DNA of 64,000 nt, taken from the NCBI RefSeq assembly GCF_016908495.1, contig NZ_JAFBDZ010000002.1, positions 496,001-560,000 on the forward strand, given 5' to 3'. Source of the stretch: Rossellomorea pakistanensis (GTDB lineage Bacteria; Bacillota; Bacilli; Bacillales; Bacillaceae_B). Shown one piece after another: positions 53,727 through 62,918 of the stretch (position 1 is the first letter of the stretch; every line of letters begins with the position of its first letter). A model generated the notes under the pieces. It had not been told where the DNA came from, searched no databases, and saw only the letters and a program-made list of their open reading frames with translations. Both the position numbers and the translations under genes were made by a program.

Positions 53727-54032
53727 ATGGACCGTTTTCAACAAGCGTATGAGCAGTACCGTAATCAAACAGAAGTAAACGAAATGAACGGAGAAAACAA
53801 TAGTAATCCCAATCAAGAGAAAATTGTAGCTGTTCGAAAAAACGATGATGGTGATTTAATTGGCTTTCGAACAGAAACAGGCCGGGAGCTCGATTATTTA
53901 GAAGCACTTACAGAAGCCAAAGCCGGAAACCTGGCACATGTAGATGTATTCCATAAATACGGTCGTGACATCTTACGCAGTGAGCCTGATGGAATCAAAG
54001 AAAACAATTTAGATTCGTTGCCGGAGTTTTAA
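53727..54032 (+). CDS. DUF3892 family protein
   Basis: 101 aa, GAGGTG seven bases before ATG. After a disordered, Asn/Glu-rich N-terminus comes the DUF3892 core, EKIVAVRKNDDGDLIGFRTE, GRELDYLEALTEAKAGNLA and HVDVFHKYGRDILRSEPDG. Function unknown. A strong terminator lies 0.2 kb downstream, after a repeat array. Confidence 0.75.
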   Translation: MDRFQQAYEQYRNQTEVNEMNGENNSNPNQEKIVAVRKNDDGDLIGFRTETGRELDYLEALTEAKAGNLAHVDVFHKYGRDILRSEPDGIKENNLDSLPEF

Positions 54033-54080
54033 CTAAAGGCTGCGTATCCTTTTAACAGAGAAAGATTATTCAAAGAATGT

Positions 54081-54195
54081 CGTTAATTGTCGATATATTG
54101 AGAAACTAGACTGATAAATTGAAAAAATAACTGATATATCAAGAGACTAGACCGATAAATTGAAAGCATGGTCGTTATATCTAGGATGTAGATCT
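54081..54195. repeat. Array of 20-21 bp units with core (C/T)GATA(T/A)AT
   Basis: Cores CGATATAT, TGATAAAT, TGATATAT, CGATAAAT and CGTTATAT are at 54091, 54112, 54132, 54153 and 54173, i.e. spaced 21, 20, 21 and 20 bp, with variable halves between (partly GACTAGAC). The layout matches the arrays at 16636 and 33250, but the core differs. Confidence 0.7.
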
Positions 54196-54245
54196 GAAAA
54201 GAACGAGCTTTGGCTAAAATCCACAAAAATATGTAAAAAAATGTG

Positions 54246-54278
54246 AACGCTGGGATCGAAATCGATCCTAGCGTTTTT
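54246..54278 (+). terminator. Terminator after DUF3892 gene and repeat array
   Basis: AACGCTGGGATCGA (54246-54259) pairs with TCGATCCTAGCGTT (54262-54275; one G-U) and runs into T. Confidence 0.85.
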
Positions 54279-54394
54279 GTCTGTCATTATAAGCATACTT
54301 ATTCGTTCTCAATGAACACCTCTCTCTCGAAAGAAAACCCTTTCATAAAAGAGTTATGTATTTATTTTAGATATAGTGTAAAAAGTTAACGAGA

Positions 54395-54424
54395 TTGGGT
54401 GATTCCGTTGACACCTTATATAAT
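54395..54424 (+). promoter_or_regulatory. Candidate sigma-A promoter of the N-glycan operon
   Basis: TTGGGT (54395-54400), 18-bp spacer, TATAAT (54419-54424), 47 bp before the kinase start. A perfect TTGACA at 54408 has no -10 at a workable distance. Confidence 0.4.
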
Positions 54425-54471
54425 AGGGTCCTATTGTTAGGGAGAAAGAATAGAGAAAAGGAACGGTGAGG

Positions 54472-55398
54472 ATGAAGGCAGCGGTTGGAATTGATATTGG
54501 TGGAACGAAAATTGCCATTGGGTTGGTAAGAGAAGATGGAATGGTATTGAGAGAAATGGAATTTCCAACGAACGTAGACAGTGGTCCAGATCAAGCCCTT
54601 AATAAAATGGTTCAGCATATAAGGTCTATGTATAGTGTGGAACCAAATATTATTGGGATAGGAATCGGAAGTCCTGGTCCCCTTGATACAAGAGAAGGAA
54701 AGATTCTTAGCCCTCCAAACCTTCAAACCTGGCATGGTTATCCTTTAGTTAAGAAAATTGAGAGCGCTTTCCAAACGAAAGTAAAGCTAATGAACGACGC
54801 AGATGCTGCGGCATTCGCAGAATACTATTATTCTCATCGAAGTGGCTATAATCACATGATGTATGTAACCGTTAGTACCGGGATTGGGGGAGGACTCATT
54901 CTTAATGGCAAGCTGTATGAAGGAGCGCTATCAGGCGCTGGCGAAATCGGCCATATGAGTATGGAATCCTGTGGACCGATTTGCGGATGTGGAAAAATGG
55001 GCTGTCTCGAATCATTCTCTTCAGGTACCGGGATGATGAATGCTTGGAAACAGAAATTAACAAGATTACAACAGCCGATTGACCCTAACTGGACGGGAAA
55101 GGATCTCTTTGAACAGGCAGCTAGTGGAGAGATGACAGCAGCAGAAGTGGTGATGAATGGAGTGGATTATCTGGCAAGAGGAATCAGTCAGGCGGTACAA
55201 CTTCTTAATCCCGAGCTTGTGGTCCTTGGTGGGGGAGTTATACTTGCTCAGCCGACGTTTTATAAGCAAATTGTCCAGCGTGTTCCAAGTTATTTACTAG
55301 AGCATCATCGACGAAATCTTACTTTCTCTATAGCTGAACAAGGACGTAATGCAGGATTCAAAGGAGCAGCTGCAATCATACATGCAGAAAACTATTGA
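54472..55398 (+). CDS. ROK-family sugar kinase, probable mannokinase
   Basis: 308 aa from ATG 54472 (GTG at 54466 is possible). ATP site GIDIGGTKIAIGL, catalytic D109 in MNDADAAA, glycine-rich STGIGGGL, and the ROK zinc signature H161 with CGCGKMGCLE (171-180). No N-terminal helix-turn-helix, so an enzyme and not a repressor. First gene of the GH38-GH125-GH85 operon. Mannose is what those enzymes release, and manA is nearby, so mannose is the likeliest substrate; glucose or GlcNAc cannot be excluded from sequence. Confidence 0.88.
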   Translation: MKAAVGIDIGGTKIAIGLVREDGMVLREMEFPTNVDSGPDQALNKMVQHIRSMYSVEPNIIGIGIGSPGPLDTREGKILSPPNLQTWHGYPLVKKIESAFQTKVKLMNDADAAAFAEYYYSHRSGYNHMMYVTVSTGIGGGLILNGKLYEGALSGAGEIGHMSMESCGPICGCGKMGCLESFSSGTGMMNAWKQKLTRLQQPIDPNWTGKDLFEQAASGEMTAAEVVMNGVDYLARGISQAVQLLNPELVVLGGGVILAQPTFYKQIVQRVPSYLLEHHRRNLTFSIAEQGRNAGFKGAAAIIHAENY

Positions 55399-55413
55399 TA
55401 AAGGATGTTTACA

Positions 55414-58125
55414 ATGACAGAAAAACGAAAAGCCCATATTATTTCCCACTCACATTGGGATCGAGAATGGTATTTACCTTTTGAGAAGCATCGTTTTTAT
55501 CTTGTGAAGCTAATGGATACACTTCTAGAATTATTTGCCGATCATTCAGAATTTCGGAGCTTTCATCTAGATGGACAAACGATTTTGTTAGAAGATTATC
55601 TAGCTATTCGCCCACATAAAAAAGAAGAGCTGAAAAAGTATATTCAAGAAGAGCGTATCCATATTGGTCCATGGTATGTGTTACAGGATGCCTTTTTAAC
55701 GAGCAGTGAAGCGAATATTCGCAATCTTCAATATGGTTTACTAGATGCAAAGGAGTATGGGCAGGTATCAAAAATCGGTTATTTTCCTGATACATTTGGG
55801 ATTTACGGTCAAGCTCCCCAGATCTTGAAGCAAGCTGGAATTGGCGCTGCCACTTTTGGCAGAGGCGTAAAGCCGACAGGTTTCAACAATACCGTTAGTG
55901 ATGCCGTCAACTTTGAGTCACCTTTTTCAGAGCTCAATTGGGAATCTCCTGATGGTTCTTCTGTATTAGGAATCTTATTTGCAAACTGGTATTCAAACGG
56001 GAACGAGATTCCTACCGATCCTAATCGAGCAAAGGATTTTTGGAAGCAGAAATTGGAGGACGCCGAGAAATATGCTTCTACACATCATCTTCTTTATATG
56101 AATGGATGTGACCATCAGCCTGTACAAACGGATATCCCTGAAGCACTAAAAACGGCAAACGAGCTTTATCCTGATGTTGAATTTGTTCACTCTAATTTCG
56201 ACGAGTATGTTCAAGAGGTACAACAGGCATTGCCAGAAAAGCTGCAAACCATTAAAGGTGAGCTTCGAAATCAAAGAACAGATGGCTGGTCCACTCTTGT
56301 CAATACTGCTTCAGCCAGAATCTATTTAAAACAGATGAATCAGGTTTGTCAGACATTATTAGAAAAAGTAGCAGAACCACTTTCGGTATTTGCCCATCTT
56401 CTAGGTGACGAGTACCCTCGTGACTATCTGCTCTACGCTTGGAAAACCCTTATGCAGAATCATCCACATGATAGCATCTGTGGCTGCTCTGTTGATGACG
56501 TTCATCAGGAAATGGTTACCCGCTTTAAAAAAGTGCAGCAGACTGCAGAGATGATTATGACGGAGAAAGCGAAACAAATTGCTTCCAGAATAAATACAGC
56601 TGAAGTCGGTTTACCAGAAGGGGCGATTCCACTCGTTGTCTTTAATACTTCTGGAAACAAACGTGACATGGTCATTGAAAAAGAAGTAGAAATTGAAAAG
56701 GTTTATTTTTCTAGAATGCACTTTTCTGAAATCCGCGCCCATTTATTAGAGAAAGAAGTGCCAAACTTTACGCTTATCGATTCAATGAAAAATGAGATCC
56801 CTCATACGATCGAGGATTTAGGAGTCCAGTTCGGGTATGATCTCCCAGACGATGCCTTTCGTCAGCCTTACTTTGCAAGAAAGGTAAAGGTGGTTTTCTC
56901 TGCGGAACAGCTTCCGCAATTAGGTTATCAAACCTATTTCTTAACAGAATCTCTAACTGACAATAGTGGGGGATCCTTATTAAAAGATGAGAGAACCCTT
57001 GAAAATCAGTTTGTCCAAGTCATGATTCATGATAATGGATCCTATACCTTGAAGGATAAACAAACAGGTCGGACTTATGACAAACTAGGTATCTATGAAA
57101 ATACAAGTGACATTGGAAATGAGTATATGTTTAAAAAGCCTGCGAGTGAAACACCGCTGACAACGGAAAACCTTAGAGCCGAGATAAACGTGCTGGAGGA
57201 TTCAAGTATCCGTTCAAGTTTTGAAATCAAGCATGTTTGGGAAATTCCAAAGGAAACGGGTAGTGCGTTTGAAGAAGAAAAACATCGTCTTGTCTGGCAT
57301 CCAGAACGTAACGCAACTCGTTCAAATGAAACGACAGCCCTTGAAATGTCTACGATTGTAACCCTTGAAACAAATGCAAGAGGGCCAAAGGTTAAAGTAA
57401 CCATGAATAACCAAGCAAAAGATCATCGTCTGCGTGTGTTGTTCCCAACCAATGTAGTGACCGACCATCATTTCACTGACAGTATTTTTGAAGTAGTGGA
57501 ACGTCCAAACCATCCCGAAATAGAGTGGGAGAATCCTAGCTTTGATCACCATCAACAGGCTTTTGTTTCTGTTTCAGATGAGCAAGCTGGCTTAACGATT
57601 GCTAATAAAGGGCTAAATGAATATGAAATTTTAGGAAAGGAAACAACTATTGCCGTGACGATTTTACGCTCGGTATCTGAATTAGGAGATTGGGGGTATT
57701 TCCCTACACCAGAGGCACAATGCTTAGGGGAAAACCATGCTGAATTTATGATTATCCCACATCAAGGTTCTGTTACTGATTCAGGAGCTTATAAGGCCGC
57801 ATATGATTTTCAAATCCCTGATGTCACGATCCAAACGGACATCCATTCGGGAACAGCTCCAGTGAGTTGCGAGTTTGTAAGCTGGGATGGTGATCAACTG
57901 GCTTTTTCTTCTATGAAACTAGCAGAGGAGAAGGATGACATCATGGTTCGATACTTTAATCCTTCTGCTGCTGATTCTTTGCTGTCTATTCAAAGTAAGG
58001 ATGCCCTCCATTATTATCAAAGCAATATTATTGAAGAATGTATTGGAAAAATTGGAAAACAAGCAAGTGGTTTAATGGTTAAACCATTTGAAATCTTTAC
58101 GGTAGGATTTTCAATAGAGGAGTGA
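55414..58125 (+). CDS. GH38 alpha-mannosidase, intracellular
   Basis: 903 aa from ATG 55414; the ATG nine bases before has no proper SD. No signal peptide. Zinc-site motif HSHWDREWY (12-20), nucleophile D126 in GYFPDTFG, and NHPHDSICGCSVDDVH with the last zinc ligand, then a long beta-rich C-terminal part. It hydrolyses alpha-linked mannose from N-glycan-derived or similar oligosaccharides, in the MngB-like bacterial branch. It ends 2 bp before the next start, so strongly coupled. Confidence 0.93.
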   Translation: MTEKRKAHIISHSHWDREWYLPFEKHRFYLVKLMDTLLELFADHSEFRSFHLDGQTILLEDYLAIRPHKKEELKKYIQEERIHIGPWYVLQDAFLTSSEANIRNLQYGLLDAKEYGQVSKIGYFPDTFGIYGQAPQILKQAGIGAATFGRGVKPTGFNNTVSDAVNFESPFSELNWESPDGSSVLGILFANWYSNGNEIPTDPNRAKDFWKQKLEDAEKYASTHHLLYMNGCDHQPVQTDIPEALKTANELYPDVEFVHSNFDEYVQEVQQALPEKLQTIKGELRNQRTDGWSTLVNTASARIYLKQMNQVCQTLLEKVAEPLSVFAHLLGDEYPRDYLLYAWKTLMQNHPHDSICGCSVDDVHQEMVTRFKKVQQTAEMIMTEKAKQIASRINTAEVGLPEGAIPLVVFNTSGNKRDMVIEKEVEIEKVYFSRMHFSEIRAHLLEKEVPNFTLIDSMKNEIPHTIEDLGVQFGYDLPDDAFRQPYFARKVKVVFSAEQLPQLGYQTYFLTESLTDNSGGSLLKDERTLENQFVQVMIHDNGSYTLKDKQTGRTYDKLGIYENTSDIGNEYMFKKPASETPLTTENLRAEINVLEDSSIRSSFEIKHVWEIPKETGSAFEEEKHRLVWHPERNATRSNETTALEMSTIVTLETNARGPKVKVTMNNQAKDHRLRVLFPTNVVTDHHFTDSIFEVVERPNHPEIEWENPSFDHHQQAFVSVSDEQAGLTIANKGLNEYEILGKETTIAVTILRSVSELGDWGYFPTPEAQCLGENHAEFMIIPHQGSVTDSGAYKAAYDFQIPDVTIQTDIHSGTAPVSCEFVSWDGDQLAFSSMKLAEEKDDIMVRYFNPSAADSLLSIQSKDALHYYQSNIIEECIGKIGKQASGLMVKPFEIFTVGFSIEE

Positions 58126-58127
58126 GA

Positions 58128-59453
58128 ATGATGAAGGAAATAAAAAATATCCCGGCTTCATTAACAAATCTAATTACTAGAGTGAAAGAAACGTTTCCGA
58201 ATGATGAAAAGCTGCAAAAAATGTTCGAGCAATGCTTTTTAAATACCTATGAAACAACGTTAAAACCACAAGAAGATGGGACGACTTTTGTCATAACGGG
58301 TGATATTCCCGCGATGTGGCTCCGTGACTCTGCTGCCCAGGTAAGACCTTATTTGATTGCGGCAGAGGAAGATGAGGAAATCGCTGATTTGATTGAAGGT
58401 GTTGTTCGTCGTCAAATTCGCTATATCAATGAAGATCCTTATGCTAATGCGTTTAACGAAGGTCCGAATGGAAATGGTCATCAGTCAGACAAAACGGATA
58501 TGACCCCAAGTACTTGGGAGCGGAAATACGAAATTGATTCCCTTTGTTATCCACTTCAGCTTTCCTATTTATTCTGGAAATCAACGGGAAGAACAGGTCA
58601 TTTTAATAATGATTTTATCCAAGCGTTAAAAAATATCATCCACGTTTGGAAAACAGAGCAAGAACATGAAGAGAACTCACCCTATCGATTTGAACGGGAG
58701 AATGTTCGTCAATCGGATACCCTGATTCGCGATGGAAAAGGCTCTGAGACGGTTCGAACAGGGATGACATGGAGTGCTTTCCGTCCAAGTGATGATGCTT
58801 GTCTATACGGATACTTGGTTCCAGCCAATATGTTCGCAGCGGTTGTGTTAGATTATGCTGCAGAGATTTGTGAGACGGTTTTGAAAAAAGAGGAAATAAA
58901 AAAACAATGTGTGCAGTTGGCTTCAGAGATCAGAAAAGGAATTGAAAATTATGCCCTTCTCAACCATCCCGTCCATCAGGAAATGTATGTATATGAAACG
59001 GATGGGAACGGTGGGTATCATCTGATGGATGATGCTAATGTTCCAAGCCTACTTGCAATGCCATACCTTGGTTGGTGTGACTTTGATAATCAAATGTATC
59101 TCAATACCCGCCAATTTTTATTAAGCCGTGATAATCCTTATTACTACGAAGGAAAAGCAGCAAGTGGAATCGGGAGTCCCCATACACCGGATCATTATAT
59201 ATGGCATATTTCTTTAGCGATTCAGGGGATGACAAGCACCGAAGAACATGAAAGAAAACAAATATTGGAGGTGATGAAAGCGACAGAAGGAGGAACTGGA
59301 TTTATGCATGAAGGCTTTCATGCAGATGATCCAACTGAGTTCACAAGGGACTGGTTTTCATGGGCAAATTCAATGTTCAGTGAATTTGTCTTAAGTCAAT
59401 GTGGGCTAGCGGTTAAAGACAGTCCTTTGTACAAAAAAATACATCGTAAGTGA
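58128..59453 (+). CDS. GH125 exo-alpha-1,6-mannosidase
   Basis: 441 aa, GGAG five bases before ATG 58128. No signal peptide. The GH125 signature GDIPAMWLRDSAAQVRPYL (about 48-66), TGMTWSAFRPSDDACLYGYL and GFMHEGFHADDPTEFTRDW with the catalytic acids are present. It removes alpha-1,6-linked mannose with inversion and works beside GH38 on high-mannose N-glycan arms. Confidence 0.92.
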   Translation: MMKEIKNIPASLTNLITRVKETFPNDEKLQKMFEQCFLNTYETTLKPQEDGTTFVITGDIPAMWLRDSAAQVRPYLIAAEEDEEIADLIEGVVRRQIRYINEDPYANAFNEGPNGNGHQSDKTDMTPSTWERKYEIDSLCYPLQLSYLFWKSTGRTGHFNNDFIQALKNIIHVWKTEQEHEENSPYRFERENVRQSDTLIRDGKGSETVRTGMTWSAFRPSDDACLYGYLVPANMFAAVVLDYAAEICETVLKKEEIKKQCVQLASEIRKGIENYALLNHPVHQEMYVYETDGNGGYHLMDDANVPSLLAMPYLGWCDFDNQMYLNTRQFLLSRDNPYYYEGKAASGIGSPHTPDHYIWHISLAIQGMTSTEEHERKQILEVMKATEGGTGFMHEGFHADDPTEFTRDWFSWANSMFSEFVLSQCGLAVKDSPLYKKIHRK

Positions 59454-59499
59454 TTCCATCATCCGATGAGCCGGAAAAATTGAACGATGGGGTGAAGAA

Positions 59500-62142
59500 A
59501 TGAAAGCTAAGGGGTTTAGTTTAATTGTTGGTTTTTCATTATTATTTCTGCTGTTATTTGTACCTAATCAGAGCTTTGCGGCTCAACCAGAATCATCTTA
59601 TTGGTTTCCTGAAGGTCTTCTAGAGTGGAGTCCGGAGAATGATCCGGATGCGATTTTTAATAAAAGTGCGATTCCACTAAAAGATAGTGATGTGCTGTAT
59701 AACGTCAATGAGCATGCTCAATCGGAAGCAAAGCTCACAGCATTGTCAGCACTTAATCCTCATACAAGTGGAGTTCCATCACAAGGTGGGAAAGAGTTTT
59801 TTGCCAACACCTTTAGCTATTGGCAATATGTTGATTTAATGGTGTATTGGGCAGGCTCAGCCGGGGAAGGAATTATTGTTCCGCCTAGTGCTGATGTTAT
59901 TGATGCCTCCCATAAAAATGGTGTCCCAATTGTTGGGAATGTGTTTTTCCCGCCAACTGTTTATGGAGGGAAGTTTGAATGGGTAGAGCAAATGCTTACT
60001 CAGCGTAGTGACGGTTCTTTTCCAGCTGCTGATAAGTTAATAGAAGTAGCGGAGTATTATGGTTTCGATGGCTGGTTCATTAACCAGGAAACAGAAGGTG
60101 GTACTCCAGAAATCGCTGAAAAGATGAAGGGATTTCTTTCCTATTTACAAGATAACAAGCCTGAGGGCATGCACATTATGTGGTATGACTCAATGGTTGA
60201 TAACGGAAGTATTTCATGGCAAAACAAACTGACAGATCAAAATAAAGACTTCTTCCAACGCTCCGACAGTATGTTTTTAAATTTTTGGTGGAACAGTCAA
60301 CAAAGCTCCTATGAAAAAGCTATACAACTAGGGGAGAATCCTTATGACCTCTACACTGGTATTGATGTAGAGGCAAGAGGAACAGAAACAAGGGTCCCGT
60401 GGGAAGGCATTTTCCCTGAAGGTCAAAGTCCATACACATCACTTGGAATTTACCGGCCGGATTGGACGTTTAAAACCACTTCTACTATCAAAGAGTTTTT
60501 TAACAAAGAAGATCTCTTCTGGGTTGGAAAAGAAGGAGATCCTAGTCAAACGGCTAACAATGGTCATTGGAAAGGGTTAGCCCATTATTTCTCTTCAAAG
60601 ACCGTTGTCAATGAACTGCCATTTGTCACGAACTTTAATACGGGAAGTGGAAAATCCTTCTCTGTCGATGGAAAAACCTTATCAGAGGACGAATGGAATA
60701 ACCGCAGCCTGCAAGATATCCTTCCAACATGGCGCTGGATCCGTGAAAGCAAGGGAACAGCCCTTGATACAGCCTTTGATTGGGAAGAAAGCTATTACGG
60801 TGGCTCGTCATTAAAGGTATCAGGAGTACTTAATAAGGAAAATGCCACTAATCTTAAGCTTTATAAAACCGATTTACCTATTCAGAAAGATACTGAAATC
60901 TCTATTACTTATAAAACGAAAGCCTCATCAAATATGAAGGTGGGGGTAAGCTTCCAAGAGAATCCAGATAAGTTTACCTTTATTAAGGTGAAAAAACCGA
61001 GTAACGATGAATGGACGACAGATAAGTTGAAGCTTAAAAAGTTTAAAGGGAAACAAATCGCGGCGATCTCGTTATTTTTCGAGAACCAAGAAGAAATAAA
61101 GAATTTTTCTATTAATATCGGAGAGCTTAAAATCTATGATAAAAAGGAAAATAAAGGTAAATCAAACTCACCTACAAGTGTAAACTGGTTGGAACAACAA
61201 TTTGAGAAAGGGATTTATGCAGATCTCGGATTTAGCTGGAAGGGCGAGAAAGAAAACCTTAGACACTACGAAATTTATCGTTTAATGCCTGATGACAGTA
61301 AAAAATTGGTTGGGGCAACACCAAATACGGCTTATTATCTCTCTAATCTGAAGCGTAGTGGAAAAGAGGACGCAACTACCTTAGAGCTGGTGGCGGTTAA
61401 TAAGCATAATCAACGAAGCAAGTCAGAAGTTTTTACATTTGAATGGCCACCATATCCGAAGCCTACAGCGGATTTCTCTGTTAGCAAAACGGTAGCGCAA
61501 CCAGGTGAGGAAATTCAATTTACAAATGAATCCTCGGAAGTGACGGAAAAAGTGGAATGGCATTTTGAAGGCGGCACACCTGAAACAAGTACAGAGCTAA
61601 ATCCTGTTATTACCTATGCAGAGGAAGGAACTTATTCTGTTACCCTTACTGCCAAGAATAGTGAAGGGGAAGATATTGAAAAGAAAGAAGGCATTATCAC
61701 GATTAGCAAGGATGCCAAAAATATCACAAATGTTGCACTAAATAAGGTTGGCACGGTAAGTGGACAATGTGCCCCAAGTGAGGGAGCTGCAAAAGCAACG
61801 GACGGAATCATCACCAATAACAGTAAATGGTGCTCGTTAGATCAAAGCCCATGGCTTGAAATTGATCTTGGTGAGACAAAGACATTGACGAGCTTTACAA
61901 TCCAGCATGCCGAAGCGGGCGGAGAGCCTTCTGCATTTAATACGAAGGCTTATACGATCAAGGTGAGTTCGGATGGGGTTAACTGGCTGGAGGCTGTAAC
62001 AGTCACAGACAATACGTTGGCCGTTTCTGAACATTCAATTGTTCCTCGTGAAGCACGATATGTAAGGCTAGACATTCAGCAACCTACACAGGGTGGAGAT
62101 CAGGCAACAAGAATCTTTGAATTTGAAGTATACGGTTATTAA
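59500..62142 (+). CDS. Secreted GH85 endo-beta-N-acetylglucosaminidase with PKD and F5/8C domains
   Basis: 880 aa. Signal peptide 1-28 (ends SFAA). GH85 barrel follows, with VPIVGNVFFPPTVYGGKFEW and the catalytic pair N195-E197 in FINQETEGG (substrate-assisted mechanism). A PKD domain spans about 655-736, and an F5/8 type C (CBM32-like) module about 745-880, suited to binding glycoprotein sugars. It cuts the chitobiose core of N-glycans and frees the high-mannose part. No sortase motif or SLH domain, so it is probably released into the medium. Confidence 0.93.
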   Translation: MKAKGFSLIVGFSLLFLLLFVPNQSFAAQPESSYWFPEGLLEWSPENDPDAIFNKSAIPLKDSDVLYNVNEHAQSEAKLTALSALNPHTSGVPSQGGKEFFANTFSYWQYVDLMVYWAGSAGEGIIVPPSADVIDASHKNGVPIVGNVFFPPTVYGGKFEWVEQMLTQRSDGSFPAADKLIEVAEYYGFDGWFINQETEGGTPEIAEKMKGFLSYLQDNKPEGMHIMWYDSMVDNGSISWQNKLTDQNKDFFQRSDSMFLNFWWNSQQSSYEKAIQLGENPYDLYTGIDVEARGTETRVPWEGIFPEGQSPYTSLGIYRPDWTFKTTSTIKEFFNKEDLFWVGKEGDPSQTANNGHWKGLAHYFSSKTVVNELPFVTNFNTGSGKSFSVDGKTLSEDEWNNRSLQDILPTWRWIRESKGTALDTAFDWEESYYGGSSLKVSGVLNKENATNLKLYKTDLPIQKDTEISITYKTKASSNMKVGVSFQENPDKFTFIKVKKPSNDEWTTDKLKLKKFKGKQIAAISLFFENQEEIKNFSINIGELKIYDKKENKGKSNSPTSVNWLEQQFEKGIYADLGFSWKGEKENLRHYEIYRLMPDDSKKLVGATPNTAYYLSNLKRSGKEDATTLELVAVNKHNQRSKSEVFTFEWPPYPKPTADFSVSKTVAQPGEEIQFTNESSEVTEKVEWHFEGGTPETSTELNPVITYAEEGTYSVTLTAKNSEGEDIEKKEGIITISKDAKNITNVALNKVGTVSGQCAPSEGAAKATDGIITNNSKWCSLDQSPWLEIDLGETKTLTSFTIQHAEAGGEPSAFNTKAYTIKVSSDGVNWLEAVTVTDNTLAVSEHSIVPREARYVRLDIQQPTQGGDQATRIFEFEVYGY

Positions 62143-62151
62143 AGAGACGGA

Positions 62152-62264
62152 GTGAGGCTATCTCAAAACCAAGGTGTCAGGAGCCGCAGCTTTCATATTT
62201 AGAAGTAACCCTTCTTATATGGACGATCCTAGCGATTCGGACTCCTTTTGGGATAGTCACGCTC
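62152..62264. repeat. Dispersed palindromic element, copy F, inside the N-glycan operon
   Basis: Outer arms GTGAGGCTATCTCAAAACC / TTTTGGGATAGTCACGCTC and inner TCAGGAGCCG / CGGACTCC. It fills the space between GH85 and DUF624 and is the only copy within an apparent operon, so it may attenuate or split the transcript. Confidence 0.75.
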
Positions 62265-62293
62265 TAAATGAATAAAGAAAGGCAGGAATCATC

Positions 62294-62905
62294 ATGATCG
62301 GAAATCTATTACAGCAAACCAGTGAATGGGTAACACGACTCGTATGGGTCAATCTTCTTTGGCTGTTGTTTATCGGAGCAGGGTTGGGGGTTTTCGGGTT
62401 CATGCCTGCTACCATCGCGTTATTTACTGTAACAAGAAAATGGACGATGGGAGATTTTGATATTTCCCCGTGGAAAATTTTTAATGAGACCTTTAAGAAA
62501 GAATTCCTTAGAGCCAACTTGGCTGGCGCTATTTTTGTTTTATTGGGGCTATTCATTTACTTTGATTTGAAAGTTGCGGAAATGATGCCGGGCATTTTTT
62601 CCATCTTTTTGTATGCCTTTTTTCTATTTTTAGCTTTGGTTTTATTGTTTACCCTCATATACTTTTTCCCTTTATACGTCCATTATCACTTATCGATGAA
62701 AGACTATTTTAAACAAGCATTTATCTACTCCATCGTTAGCCCGGCGACCACATTATTAATGACAGCGGGATTATTTTGTATCGGATATCTAATCTATCAT
62801 TTACCTGGCTTGATACCATTTATCTCCGGAGTCATGATGGCTTATTGGATTATTAATGTCTGCATGAAGCGTTTCCGCAGACTTGAAGAAGCGGCGAGCT
62901 TGTAG
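62294..62905 (+). CDS. DUF624 (YesL-type) small membrane protein
   Basis: 203 aa, five membrane segments, AGGCAGGA six bases before ATG. Homologous to the protein at 11568-12203. It follows the GH85 gene as the first DUF624 protein follows GH88, supporting a general role of the family with imported glycans. The importer it might serve is not in this part of the window. Confidence 0.83.
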   Translation: MIGNLLQQTSEWVTRLVWVNLLWLLFIGAGLGVFGFMPATIALFTVTRKWTMGDFDISPWKIFNETFKKEFLRANLAGAIFVLLGLFIYFDLKVAEMMPGIFSIFLYAFFLFLALVLLFTLIYFFPLYVHYHLSMKDYFKQAFIYSIVSPATTLLMTAGLFCIGYLIYHLPGLIPFISGVMMAYWIINVCMKRFRRLEEAASL

Positions 62906-62918
62906 GTTTTAAAGAGGT

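Noticed and set aside
53596-53907. 103-codon leftward frame
   Set aside because: Antisense to the DUF3892 gene, which has a good SD and a known domain.
54408-54413. TTGACA as -35 of the N-glycan operon
   Set aside because: The TATAAT is only 5 bp downstream and nothing like a -10 lies 16-18 bp away.
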